A stretch of DNA of 64,000 nucleotides, taken from NCBI RefSeq assembly GCF_947172395.1, contig NC_069110.1, forward strand, positions 558,001 through 622,000, written 5' to 3'. The position numbers were made by a program, and so were the translations under genes. Positions 44,121 to 55,741 of this stretch are shown one piece after another (position 1 is the first letter of the stretch; each line of letters starts with the position of its first letter). The notes under the pieces were generated by a model, which saw only the letters and a list, made by a program, of their open reading frames with translations, was not told the DNA's origin and did no database searches. This stretch comes from Bicyclus anynana (Eukaryota; Arthropoda; Insecta; Lepidoptera; Nymphalidae).

Positions 44121-44198
44121 GTGAGACATGACGTTGCAGACTTGCCGACAATTTACCTATAGTAAATCACTATGTTTACTATGTATGCTTAAATAATA

Positions 44199-44237
44199 TA
44201 GCAGCTTATAATCCCCTTAGGGGATTATAAGCTGCTG
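44199..44237. repeat. short palindrome
   Basis: A 17-bp arm AGCAGCTTATAATCCCC and its complement around a TTA centre, between duplication blocks. Confidence 0.8.
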
Positions 44238-44433
44238 TATTTTTTTTTGGTATGTGGTGTGTATGAGATACACTACAATAAACCCTTATGTGGAGAAGCG
44301 CAAGTATTATAAATAGTTAACTTATATACAACTTAACAAATCTGAGCAAATTAACAACCAATACTATAAAAACAAATGCAAATATAAAAATAATTAACTT
44401 TACACATATATATGCAATACAATACATTTATGG

Positions 44434-45320
44434 AACTGATTGTTGGCTCCAACTCTCGCCAAGAATGGTGAACCCCCCGCCCCCAAACTGCTGTATACCT
44501 TTTTCAGGTAAATCAATCAATACAAAAGATAGATATCAGACCACACGTAGCTGATAAAAGAGAATACAGCATTTATCAATCCGTAACATGAAGGCGTCAT
44601 TATATTTCAATTACCTGTTCGTGGTTTTAAGCCGCCAACTCATAGCATAGTTATTTATATGATACAGATATCTGTCACATACTTCGACAGGACGCAGACT
44701 TTAGCACAGATTCTCGCTACCGAGACGCCATGTATAAATACGTCCTATACCTAGTCCCACATGCCGAGGGTAGATGCCGAGTGGTTAAAAATTTAACTAT
44801 AAATATTTATTAGCTAAAAGTCTGTTTCAGTAACATCTGAAACTTCAACCGATAAAAGAGAAAGAGAGGTGTAATGAATTGCCGACTGGCTAAAAATTAA
44901 ACTACTAAATATTATTTATCAACATTAGGTAAGATACTCTTTATAAGAACAATCTAGAATGTATAAATATATTTTTTATATGCTATTGAAAAGTTTCACT
45001 TCGTAAAATATATTTTATAGTTTTGATTTGTCTGTTCTAAATATTTATTAAAAGCTATATGGCTCGATGTAAAGTTACAAATGTCTGTAAACTTAATACC
45101 AACTACTCGTGTATATAAATAACATCTGTGAAAGCATTTTTTGATTTAAGTATACTTAGTATATTTTAATAAAATAGTATTTTAGCCTGCCTGTGTATTA
45201 TTTTGTAACTTAATTGCAATAATTTCCTCTTTCACTACAAATAGCGCCAAGACTCTCGTTACTTCGTCGACTTCGTGCTTAGGGCTTCCGCTACATGCGA
45301 TCATTAGCTTAAGCAACGTA
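44434..45320 (+). repeat. segmental duplication block beta, copy 1
   Basis: Parallels 47204-48134 over about 0.9 kb (ATCAGACCACACGTAGCTGA, CTCGCTACCGAGACGCCATG, GCTTAGGGCTTCCGCTACA). A more diverged third relative lies at 54430-54960. Confidence 0.88.
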
Positions 45321-45796
45321 GCGTTTAACGTTTTGTAAAATTTATAAATGCGAAATAAAAATTAAGTTTATTCAGACGGGCCAAAAATTATATTAAACTG
45401 TATTACCTACTAAATATTTTTTGTAAATATTTATTCTGCTTAAATTATATAACAACATTTAACTTGTACTGTTATTATGTTTTCTTATATTTTTTGTACG
45501 TATAATTGATATTTGGTACACCTAGCCATAATAAACTCTTATGTGAAAAAGCACATAAATAGTTAACGTTATTAAATGTTCATAAATCTATTATTTTCTA
45601 ATTTTATAAATATCTATTTGGTTTGTTTTAATGATAAGTATAAGTTCGAGTTATATTATTATAAAAAATCGATTTCAAAGAGAGATGCAAAGACACGCGC
45701 TATTTGCAAACTTATACAGCTATAGGAGCTCAGCTTCAGATCGTAGTTACTAAAACAGACTTAAACAATCTCTGAATTTGATATTTACACGGATAA

Positions 45797-46103
45797 CGGA
45801 TGTGAAGTGGAATGTCATCGTCTATGACAGAATACATCGCCAGGTGCTCTAGGGACGACCCTAGAGTGGTCTACTCTGCACTCGTCAACTGGAGGCGTCG
45901 GTGTTAAGCCTCATGTGCCTGACATTACACCGGCTACCGTGCCTTCTGCCGAAACATAGCAATGCTGTGTTGCGGCAGAGTGAAGCACGGCGGTAGTACT
46001 TCCCCGGGCGAGCTCGGACACAAAGAGCTCTACTACTACTTCAATATACACAAATTGCGTAGTTGAATATATGCAAAAAGTTTTAATTAAACGAAATGTC
46101 TTA
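45797..46103 (+). repeat. repeat gamma, copy 1 (near-identical to 51256-51560)
   Basis: About 300 bp beginning GTGAAGTGGAATGTCATCGT, including CTCTAGGGACGACCCTAGAG and CCCCGGGCGAGCTCGGACAC. By eye it differs at only a few bases from the second copy 5.5 kb away. Confidence 0.9.
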
Positions 46104-46372
46104 TAATTATTTTGAAAACTATAAGAAAGCTTTCGAAATTAAAAATAGAGTTTAAGGTTAACTATTAAATATTTTTTTGTAAATATTTATTCTGCTTAAA
46201 TGATTTCATAATCATCATCATTACATCAATACATGATATAGCAGCGTTTAATCTGCTGCTTAGATTTTCTACTGCTATAATATATTTTTACATTCTATAA
46301 ACTAGAACACATGAGGATACTCAGTTGTACCTTATCCTTAATACAACACCCATAATCCCGCAAGCGCGCTCA

Positions 46373-46400
46373 TACTCACACACACACACACACACACGCA
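46373..46400 (+). repeat. CA microsatellite
   Basis: About 11 CA units preceding duplication block alpha copy 2. Confidence 0.9.
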
Positions 46401-46760
46401 CATACATGTAGGTACATCAAATCAAATAATTTTAATAATCATCCGATAATTTTATATTATGATTAAATGCCGATTGGCAAAACTTTAATTACTAAAGTTC
46501 TGTTAGGTACTATAACTCTGTACGCGAAAAATGTAACACATTCTCTCCGTTTCAAGAGATATTTAATATACAATTGCCAAGTGGCCAAACATTTAACTGC
46601 TAATATTTATTTAATATTAGATACTCTATATGGGAAAAATCTGAAATGTATACAAACATCGTTACAAGTTATAGAAAACGTAAATTTTACTCTATACATC
46701 TATTAAACATATTTTATACTTTTAATTTGACTCTAATAAAAACTTGTAAAAAGCGAAGTA
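46401..46760 (+). repeat. segmental duplication block alpha, copy 2
   Basis: Second copy of 43668-44120. A 60-80 residue open frame here is not conserved in copy 1. Confidence 0.85.
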
Positions 46761-47203
46761 GTGCGACTAATAAAAACAAATGCAAATATAAAAATAATTA
46801 ACTTGACACATACATATACAATACAATATATTATAGGGCACGCGACTTCTGCTTACAATATTTGAGGTTATATATTTTTTGGTATTTTAGTTGCATTTTA
46901 AACAGTATTAAATAAATGCCTAGAAACATAACAGACTTAAACCTGGTGCAAGAAATGTCTTATCTAAGAATCCTACAGAAATATTACATGTTATTAAAAT
47001 GAATCTACAGAATTACGTAATCATAAATTGTCATATGAATTCGAAATTATTTTATAATATGAAACAATACATATTCAAATATATGTATGTTGGGATGCGC
47101 TCGCCTAGATAGTGCATAATATACTCTTGCCTCGACTTGCCTACTCAGCTGCTTCCACTTTCAGCTGAAAATGGCACTTCTTTCCATTTACATTTATGGA
47201 AAG

Positions 47204-48134
47204 AGGCGATTGTTGGCACCAACTCTCGCCAACAATGGTGAACTCCTTCACTTTTTGATGTTACAACGAATTGAGTCCCCCCCAAACTGCTGTATACCTT
47301 TTTCAGGTAAATCAATCAATACAAAAGATAGATATCAGACCACACGTAGCTGATAAAAGAGAATACAGCATTTTTCAATCCGTAACAGTCATTAAGGTTA
47401 CATTATATTTCATTGAAAAACTTACCTGTTCGTGGTTTTAAGTCGCCAACTCATAGCATAGTTATTTATATGATACAGATATCTGTCACATATTTCGACA
47501 GGACGCAGACTTTAGCACAGATTCTCGCTACCGAGACGCCATGTATAAATACGTCCTATACGTAGTCTCACATGCCGAGGGTAGATGCCGAGTGGTTAAA
47601 AATTCAACTATAAATATTTATTAGATAAAAGCACTCTGTTTTAGTAACATCTGAAACTTCCATCGATAAAAGAGAAAGAGAGATATAAGGAATTGCCGAC
47701 TGGCTAAAAATTAAACTACTAAATATTATTTATCAACATTAGGTAAGATACTTTATATAAGAACAATCTGGAATGTATAAATATATTTTTTATATGCTAT
47801 TGAAAAGTTTCACTTCGTAAAATATATTTTATAGTTTTGATTTGTCTGTTCTAAATATTTATTAAAAGCTATATGGCTCGATGTAAAGTTACAAATGTCT
47901 GCAAACTTAATACCAACTACTCGTGTATATAAATAACATCTGTGAAAGCATTTTTTGATTTAAGTATACTTAGTATATTTTAATAAAATAGTATTTTAGC
48001 CTGCCTGTGTATTATTTTGTAACTTAATTGCAATAATTTCCTCTTTCACTACAAATAACGCCAAGACGCTCGTTACTTCGTCGACTTCGTGCTTAGGGCT
48101 TCCGCTACACGCGATCATTAGCTTAAGCAACGTA
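47204..48134 (+). repeat. segmental duplication block beta, copy 2
   Basis: Second copy of 44434-45320. Homology resumes at 48135-48320 against 45556-45735. Confidence 0.88.
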
Positions 48135-48320
48135 TTATAAATAGTTAACGTTATTAAATGTGCATAAATCTATTATTTTCTAATTTAATAAATATCTATT
48201 TGGTTTGTTTCAATGATACGCGTATATGGGATATCCGTTACGTAAGTTCGAGTTATATTATTATAGAAATCGAGTTCAAAGGGAGATATTTCGCGCGTTA
48301 TTTGCAGACTTATACAGCTA

Positions 48321-48971
48321 GGGTAAAAGGCGGATAGTTGCCTAGGTGGGATGCATGCCCCGGTTTTTAATACACTATGTTAGGAACATAAGTCGTGCAT
48401 ACGCTTTTCTACACTAAGTACTGACTTCCTAAAGGCCTCAGTACCGAATAGGTACTCGTGTTTTGTCCGTATCAGCAAAAATTTAACCACGGCGATACTT
48501 GGACGCGTGCTATAATTATATGGGTTATTAATTTATATTGAATATTTTTTTATTACTAATCATGGTTGCAGTCAACTTTGCATGCATGCATTTGTATTTG
48601 CAACTGTTTCTTTGCATGTATTAGAGTTTATATTACCTTGTTTATTATGTTTTATTACAATAAAGATTTTTATATTTTGCAAATAAATAAAGGCAAATAT
48701 CATACATAAAAAATCATACCAAGTTCACTATCCCCGCATGAGGCAACTATCCCCCGGAACATTTTCCACGCTTGGCCACTATCCGTTTTTCAAGAGGTGA
48801 AATAAAACAGTTATTATTTAAAAACCATTGTTAATTATGCATACAAAATAGGCTATTTTATAAGACAAAAGAGCAATGTTTCGAGATATCACTCAATAAT
48901 TTTATGCAAAGTTCATATTTTTAAGATATGAAGCGTTTTCGAAAAGTGGGGCGTCTATCCGGCTTTTACCC
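48321..48971. mobile_element. TIR element with TA target duplication and paralogous empty site
   Basis: The ends GGGTAAAAGGCGGATAG and CTATCCGGCTTTTACCC are inverted repeats (one mismatch) flanked by TA on both sides. The paralogous segment at 45711-45745 reads TACAGCTATAG…CAGCTTCAGATCG with no element, consistent with an empty site. It is 651 bp with no transposase ORF. Confidence 0.82.
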
Positions 48972-49469
48972 TATAGCTTCAGATCGCAGTTACTGACTTA
49001 AATATAACAGACTTAAAAATGCTCTGAATTTGGTATTTGTACGGATATACGTAGCTAGTGAACTTGCATGCAAGTACACCAATCTACTACCAGTTTTATT
49101 GTTTATATTTTTGTTAATAATTTCTTACAAATTAGAATCTTTCGTATAGCATGAATGTCTAAGACATACTCGTATCTGGCCTGAACAATCAACTATCTGA
49201 TGTACCTCGCGACTGCGTTACGACCTCAATGTGGTGCAAATGTGGTGACACTATCTGTCGCATCCGAATTAGCGTCGCGTCGGCTTAGCCTAATGTAGTC
49301 ACAGTACATGTTAATTATGGCAGCGGCCAGCTATGCTCGAATAAATAATGATAATAATTAATTAGTGCCTCGTGGTCTTGCGTGACCACTCAAACAAACC
49401 CACAACTATTAATGTGACCTGACCATTTCGAATACAAGATCTAATCATTCATTTTAAAATAGACGTAGA

Positions 49470-49512
49470 TTTTCCAATATATTATATTATATATATATAT
49501 ATATATATATTC
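49470..49512 (+). repeat. AT microsatellite
   Basis: A TATATATATA run of about 30 bp. Confidence 0.9.
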
Positions 49513-49633
49513 CTTTATGTAACAAATTATTTATATGTTTCTAACCATGGTTCACTTAGCCGGGAGAGATACACTACGGAAGGAATGTTGGCGTATCGTA
49601 GGGATTGTCATCATCTCTAAATGACGACCACAA

Positions 49634-49743
49634 CTAATCTATCAAGAGTGAAGCGACTAAGAAGAAGTAGATCAACTGTCAAGAGTGAAGCGACTAAGAA
49701 AAAGTAGATCAACTGTCAAGAGTGAAGCGACTAAGAAGAAGTG
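49634..49743 (+). repeat. 37-bp tandem repeat, about three units
   Basis: Unit GTCAAGAGTGAAGCGACTAA plus GAAGAAGTAGATCAACT, repeated with period 37. A single unit is present in the parallel segment at 51140-51176. Confidence 0.88.
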
Positions 49744-49855
49744 AGGGTAGGAATAGGGTAGCGTTAGGGTGGAAGTAAAGTAACCCTAAATTTACTTTAT
49801 TAACCTCTATTCGTCGATACCGATAAGGCATAACAACGTTTGCCGGGCCAGCTAG
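49743..49855 (+). mobile_element. Helitron-like 3' remnant
   Basis: A GGGTAGGAATAGGGTAGCG tract and the end TTTGCCGGGCCAGCTAG then T. It is a diverged member of the GGGTA family. Confidence 0.4.
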
Positions 49856-51255
49856 TATAATCATAAGAATTCCGCGGCTCATAGTTAATATACATGATAG
49901 TTTATAAACTTTAAGACAACACGAGTTCGCGAAACTGCGTGTATCAGAACTTTTGCTACCTAATGTACATATATTACTGAAGGGTGCGACCGGCGACGCG
50001 CTCGTCTCATATCATTATCTGACGGCATGGCCCCCACCATGACGAGAAAACAAGCGGCACGGCCATACCATCCATTCCTCGAAGGAATTTAAGCTACTTT
50101 TAATATTCGTTGTGCATGAAACCTTTTCAATAACCAAGCAGGCATTGTATATACACATTATTTTTATTTTCTAATAATAGTTTATTATATATATTAAACT
50201 AAAGTAGTAGTATATAGACTTTTTACGGTAGAAGAACTGAATTGCGCGACTTGGTATTTTTACAAATTCTGTTTTTGATAGCGCCATATTACAAGGAAAC
50301 AGAGTTTACAATATTATCAGCAATTCTATATACACCTAATTTAACACCTATAAAGAACTCTATATAGTTTTATAGGAAACTAATGAAGGAAAGAATATCT
50401 TACAAATTTGTGTTGTGTAACACTCTTGGAATGTTTCACATTGCTATATTTACAGCAAGCTTTTCCAATATATAATGACGCTTATGACATGCGTGTATTC
50501 ACCTTTTCTAATATAAAATGCAATAATGCTCGATTGAGTAAACATTTAATATTGTATAGTTTTATTGTCTTAGATGTATAGACAATCGAGTTCGACCTTC
50601 GGTGTAGGATGCACAATATTTCGCTTATATTCTTTTTACTGTATATATGTGTTTATGTAATATTTTTTTTTGTACGCGTGTTTGTCGTTACTGCAAAATA
50701 AACAAGAAAATCAAATCCTAAATAGCGGGAACTATATGTATTTATGTAATTTTGGCGTTTAAGTATCTTTACATTTTATTTTTTCTAACCTCAATTTTTT
50801 TTGTTATACTGATCCGGGATTAAAATACCTCATAATATTTAGCCGAACAGGTTAACCACAGAACTGAAGAGGCAGTTTCTAATTTAATGAATATCTATTT
50901 GGTTTGTTTCAATGATACGCGTACATGGGATATCCGGTACGTAAGTTCGAGTTATATTATTATAAAAAAATCGAGTTCAGATATACAAAGACACGCGCTA
51001 TTTGCATACAAATTATTTATCTGTCTGTAACAAGTCTGGGCCGAGCCATGGTTCGCTGTGCCGGGAGAGCTACACTACGAGAGGAATGGTGATGTATCGT
51101 AAGGATTGCCATCACCCCTAAATGATGATCACAACCTATCCGTCAAGAGTGAAGCGACTAAGAAGAAGTAGACCAACTATGGGACGACCCACGATCGTCC
51201 AAACTGGGTCCATTTGACGTAGTAATAGTTGACGTAGCAAGTGGTTGTTCCACCT
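49856..51255 (+). other. repeat-derived intronic sequence
   Basis: 50870-51010 parallels 48170-48310 and 45590-45720 (ATCTATTTGGTTTGTTTCAA). 51050-51180 parallels 49555-49670 (GCCGGGAGAG…TACACTACG). No gene seen. Confidence 0.5.
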
Positions 51256-51560
51256 AATGTGAAGTGGAATGTCATCGTCTATGACAGAATACATCGCCAG
51301 GTGCTCTAGGGACGACCCTAGAGTGGTCTACTCTGCACTCGTCAACTGGAGGCGTCGGTGTTAAGCCTCATGTGCCTGACATTACACCGGCTACCGTGCC
51401 TTCTGCCGAAACATAGCAATGCTGTGTTGCGGCAGAGTGAAGCACGGCGGTAGTACTTCCCCGGGCGAGCTCGGACACAAAGAGCTCTACTACTACTTCA
51501 ATATACACAAATTGCGGAGTTGAATATATGCAAAAAGTTTCAATTAAACGAAATGCCTTA
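51256..51560 (+). repeat. repeat gamma, copy 2
   Basis: Near-identical to 45797-46103, same orientation. Confidence 0.9.
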
Positions 51561-52619
51561 TAATAGTGCTAATGATTTCAAAAACGATAAAAAAGCTTGG
51601 AATTAAAATGCATTATATGAATGGGTTCTACTACCTACCTACTTAGTTCGTAATGACCCTGTGAAATGATGATGAACTAACAAGCTTTAATTATTTCTTT
51701 AACTCATTACAAGTTGACGTTTCGGAAGTGCTTGTAAACTACGCTAAATGAAAATAAATAGACTTCTATATTCTATCTTCTAATATTGCGTTAAATCCGG
51801 TTGCAAACAAGGCTACCTAATGCTACTTGATGATTTATTAAAGGAGGGCGACCACTTGTCATACATTTTTGGGCTCAGATTTGATGAATGAACCATTTCA
51901 ATGTCCAGATTAGTGTCAATTATTAAATAAAATATAAGTTTTAGACTGTTTTGATTTCAGTTTTATTGACAATTGCATATTCAAGTAACTGCATTATAAA
52001 ATGAATGATAGATCAACATTAACTTAAATTCTAAATTATTTGTGGTAATTTCGGTTTATTGTGAAATCAATTTGAATTTAAAATGAAGGACATTCCACTT
52101 TTCATCATTTATTTTTTTCTTTAACATACGAGTACTGGGCCAAAAATGGTCGCTCTCCTTTATAAAATGTGTACTTATTATCTAATCATAAGAGCTTTCT
52201 GCGGCTCATAATTCATAAACGTGATAGTTTATGATAAAATCGACACCTGTTCCGTACACACTGCGTACAACAGGTTTTAAAAGCCAATGAGATAGCGACA
52301 GCATCTCACGTCCGACCCCCGCGGGGTCAAGTGAACGATCATCGAAAACTGATGACCTTAGAGGTCACCGTCCGTCTCACGCTCAGAGCACCGCGCCATA
52401 TCTCTTAACATGACGGGATAGGTCTCACATATGATGTGAGTCCTATTAGTGAAGTTTACTATAGAAATGATCCTATGAAGTAAGCTCTTCACACTGTAAA
52501 CCTGTGTACCCTGCAAATTGTGTAACGGAACGTCAACCGTCGGACCTTATGCCGAATGCAACATTAACCTTGACGATGCGGTCGTGCGCGACGCGCTCGT
52601 GTCATATGATTATCTTACC

Positions 52620-54300
52620 TTACTCAGACGATAGACGTACACTGCTGGACATAGGCCTCTTGCATGGACCTCCAAGCACAACGGTCTCAAGCTGCCAGCA
52701 TTCAGCGACTCTCTGCAACCCGCTTGATATCCTCGGTCCACCTACTGTCGAGTCGAGGTATATTCGTCTACAATGTCGAGCGCAGAGTCCTCAACAATAA
52801 CTGGGTGGAGCGGTACATGAGCAAAAGTCATGATACACGTCCTGCTCATGTTCATTTTTAGGCCCACACGTTGAGAAACTCTGCTGAGATAGTTGAGCCT
52901 GGTACTAAGGTCATCCAGAGTCTCTGCCATAATGACTACATCTTCGGCAAACCGTAGTTGAGTGATGTACTCACTATTGATATTGATGCCAAATCCGTTC
53001 TAGTCCAGAAGCTTAAAGACATCTTCCAATGCAGCGGTAAATAGCTTCGGGGTGATTACGTCTCCCTGCCGCACTCCTCGCTGCAATTGGATTTGCCCCG
53101 TAGTCTGATCCTTTATACGGACTGACATATTTGTTAGTGGCGCTTTCATACAAACACTTCAACGCGTGGATGTACCTGTAGTCGAATGCACAGCCCAAGT
53201 TTCCACCGAATCGAAGACTTTCTCAAAGTCCACAAATGCTAAGCAAAGTGGCAGGTTATACTCTTCGGTATTCTGTATAACCTGCCGCAGCGTATAGATG
53301 TGGTCTATGGTACTAAAGCCTGCTCGGAAACCGGCTTGTTTGGGAGGCTGGAAGTCGTCAAATCTGACGTCCGGGATATCTTCGGTATAGTGTCGGGTCA
53401 ATTTGGCTCTAGGATCCTTGTCTAAATTGACAACAGGCGTTGTCTTTCTTTCGACTTTCGAGGCTCGATTATTCTCGATTGTATCCTTGATACGCTCGGT
53501 ATTAAAGAGTTACAAGTCACGTGTCTGTGATTTAGACATCTGTCTATTTATGTGATGGTATTTTAACGCGCCTGTTGAAGACTCAAGCTCATTTCTTGTC
53601 CTCCTCAGTCAAGCTCCTCCATGAGGTTTAGTGTATGGTCCGAGAACTTGTTAGTTCTTTTTGTACTGTGGGTTTTTAAAAACTTAGACCTGACCGTATG
53701 GACAGTTTCCACAAGCGTCTTGTTTAGATGGTCCACATTAACGCAATCTGCTAGGCAATCGAAGAAGTTCTGTAATTTCAGTTGAAAGCTCTCGGGGTTT
53801 TGGATTTGGGCACGAGTAGGTCGGAGCGTAGATTTCACCACTTTGTACCGATCCAGCTCTAAGTTGATATTCAACGTGCCTCTTACCATTCGGTGATCAC
53901 TACCGGTTTTGACCCTGTTGATCACAGAGACTTCGTTGCATATATGCCGTTTCGTGACAAGATGAAATCTATCTCGTTTTTGTAGAACGTAACCAAATTG
54001 CTCCACTCTCAACTCTGAACCGTTTCTTCGCTTTGCATTTAAATCTCCCATCACAATATTGAAGTAGGAGTGCGAGGCATGTATGGCTTTTGATATATTC
54101 TCATACAATAAATAGCTCCACCTCCTCGTCGGTTTGTGTCGGCGCGTAAACCTGTATAATCGTCAATGAATACCGTTTGGTACTACTCGGCACATTCTCG
54201 ACTCGTACAACATTGTTCGCGAGCAACAGTTGGACATGCGGGTTAGTCATTCGCAGGGCTGGAATTTTCCGCACCGGTGTCGCCGCTGCCCGACACCGGC
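52620..54300 (-). pseudogene. RTE-type LINE, degenerate, minus strand
   Basis: Reading leftwards: endonuclease remnants (VYAPTQTDEE, MGDLNAKRR, KTGSDHRMVRGTLNI at about 54200-53880); a linker; reverse transcriptase (QAGFRAGFSTIDHIYTLRQ, LAFVDFEKVFDSVETWAVHS at about 53340-53190; RGVRQGDVITPKLF near 53065; LRFAEDVVIMAETL near 52945); and a C-terminal region ending near KRVAESR…CAWRSMQEAYVQQ at about 52720-52640. The polymerase FADD box reads FAED (52940-52951). Frameshifts and stops, including one after FKLLD, split the frame. Identity as RTE rests on remembered motifs. Confidence 0.85.
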
Positions 54301-54429
54301 CTGTGCCATTTAAAAAAACCAGCCAGTTAAGGATGGTTATACCGCCATTTGTCGGTCGATCGGTCGACTACAATCATGCTTACATGCTTGATGTAAAGCT
54401 TGCTTAATGTAAAGCAATGATAAGAATTA

Positions 54430-54960
54430 TATGCGCTCGCCTAGATAGTGCCTAATGTACTCTTGCCTTGACTTGCCTACTCAGCTGCTTCCACTTTCAA
54501 CTGATCAAAATGGCGCCTCTTTCCATTTACATTAATGGAAAGAGGCTATTGTTGGCTCCAACTCGCGCCAACAATGGTGAACTCCTTCCTGTATTTGATG
54601 TTACAACGAATTGAGTCCCCCCCCAAACTATGCTGCATACCTTTTTCAGTTACCTGAAAACTATTTTTGATATTAACTTTTAATTGATGATTGAATTACT
54701 TCAATCAATACAACAGTTAGATATCAGACCACACGTAACTGATAAAAGAGAATACAGCATCTATCAATTCCTAATAGTCAATAAGACTACATTGTTAACG
54801 TACCTTTTCGTTTCTTAAGGTTTCTATGTTGGTTCTTTTAAGCCAACTAATATAGCGTAGTTACGATACAGGATACGTAACCGTCTCATATTTTGACAGA
54901 ACGTAGACTTTAGTAATGAGTCTCGCTAATGACGTCATTTATAAAATTAGTACGTACGAA
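54430..54960 (+). repeat. diverged third relative of block beta
   Basis: Shares GCGCTCGCCTAGATAGTGC, GCTGCTTCCACTTTCA, TTTCCATTTACATTAATGG and ATCAGACCACACGTAACTGA with 47097-47370, then diverges. It adjoins the 5' end of the RTE element. Confidence 0.7.
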
Positions 54961-55263
54961 CTACAGTTCGTATTACACAAATAGGGAGGAAAATGGAAAT
55001 CACGTGTCACAGGTCACTAATAAGAACGATTCCAGATAATGGCGGAAATACGAATACGCGCATGCATGAAGACAAACACCTGTCATTAATTAAAGTACGC
55101 ATTGTATCTTTTTTTAGAAAAAATTAATAAAAAGAAATTTACAATATTATTAGTCTGATAAATTTGAAAAAAAAACACATAAAACTACAAATTTACAAAA
55201 ATACCACAACTTGTGGTCACCTTGTCCCCAGGTGCAGTTTTAAAAGTTTACACTTAAATGATT

Positions 55264-55269
55264 TTTATT
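55264..55269 (-). promoter_or_regulatory. poly(A) signal of nested gene
   Basis: AATAAA on the minus strand about 280 nt downstream of the exon D stop, consistent with a short 3' UTR and supporting exon D as the terminal exon. Confidence 0.45.
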
Positions 55270-55547
55270 GATAATACAGAAATATGCGACTATGTACATA
55301 TATGTTTCAAAGAATATTTTCAAACGTCTAATATGAAATGTGATTTATAGCTTATATTATCCTAATCTTTTAGTATTTTACAATCATTAAACCTACAATA
55401 TAGCCTAGTTAACGCCAAACTTCTACCCTGCTCGGGAATGACAAAACTGGACAGATATTATTATAACTACATTGGAATATGTTTTTGTACATTGTGCGTT
55501 TATACCGCTCGTTGGGTGCTTATTTTAAACGCGCGTTTGTCAGTCAT

Positions 55548-55741
55548 TTATTCCAAATATGAAGCACTTGAAGTAGTGTTGAAGGTGGACATTTCTATGT
55601 TGCTAACGCTTTCGGGGCCGGATAAGCTGGCGGCCGAAGCGGGTCCTCGGCCCTGCCCGTTGGTAGTGAAGCCCCACCGCGTCTTCACGTTTCTGTTATC
55701 TCCTGGCGCCATGGCGGATTGTGAGTTGTTGGGGTCAGCTC
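55548..55741 (-). CDS. nested gene terminal exon D
   Basis: 194 nt; acceptor TTGAATCAG, entering in phase 1, ending at TAA. It encodes MAPGDNRNVKTRWGFTTNG and a Ser/Thr-rich end finishing TSSASYLE. It has the KTRWGF half of the module but not the ESH half. The upstream pyrimidine tract is weak. Confidence 0.65.

Noticed and set aside
49634..49743. CRISPR-like spaced repeats
   Set aside because: Contiguous 37-bp tandem units without spacers in a eukaryotic intron.
52504..52861. Plus-strand ORFs of 65-98 residues
   Set aside because: Antisense to the RTE LINE 3' region.
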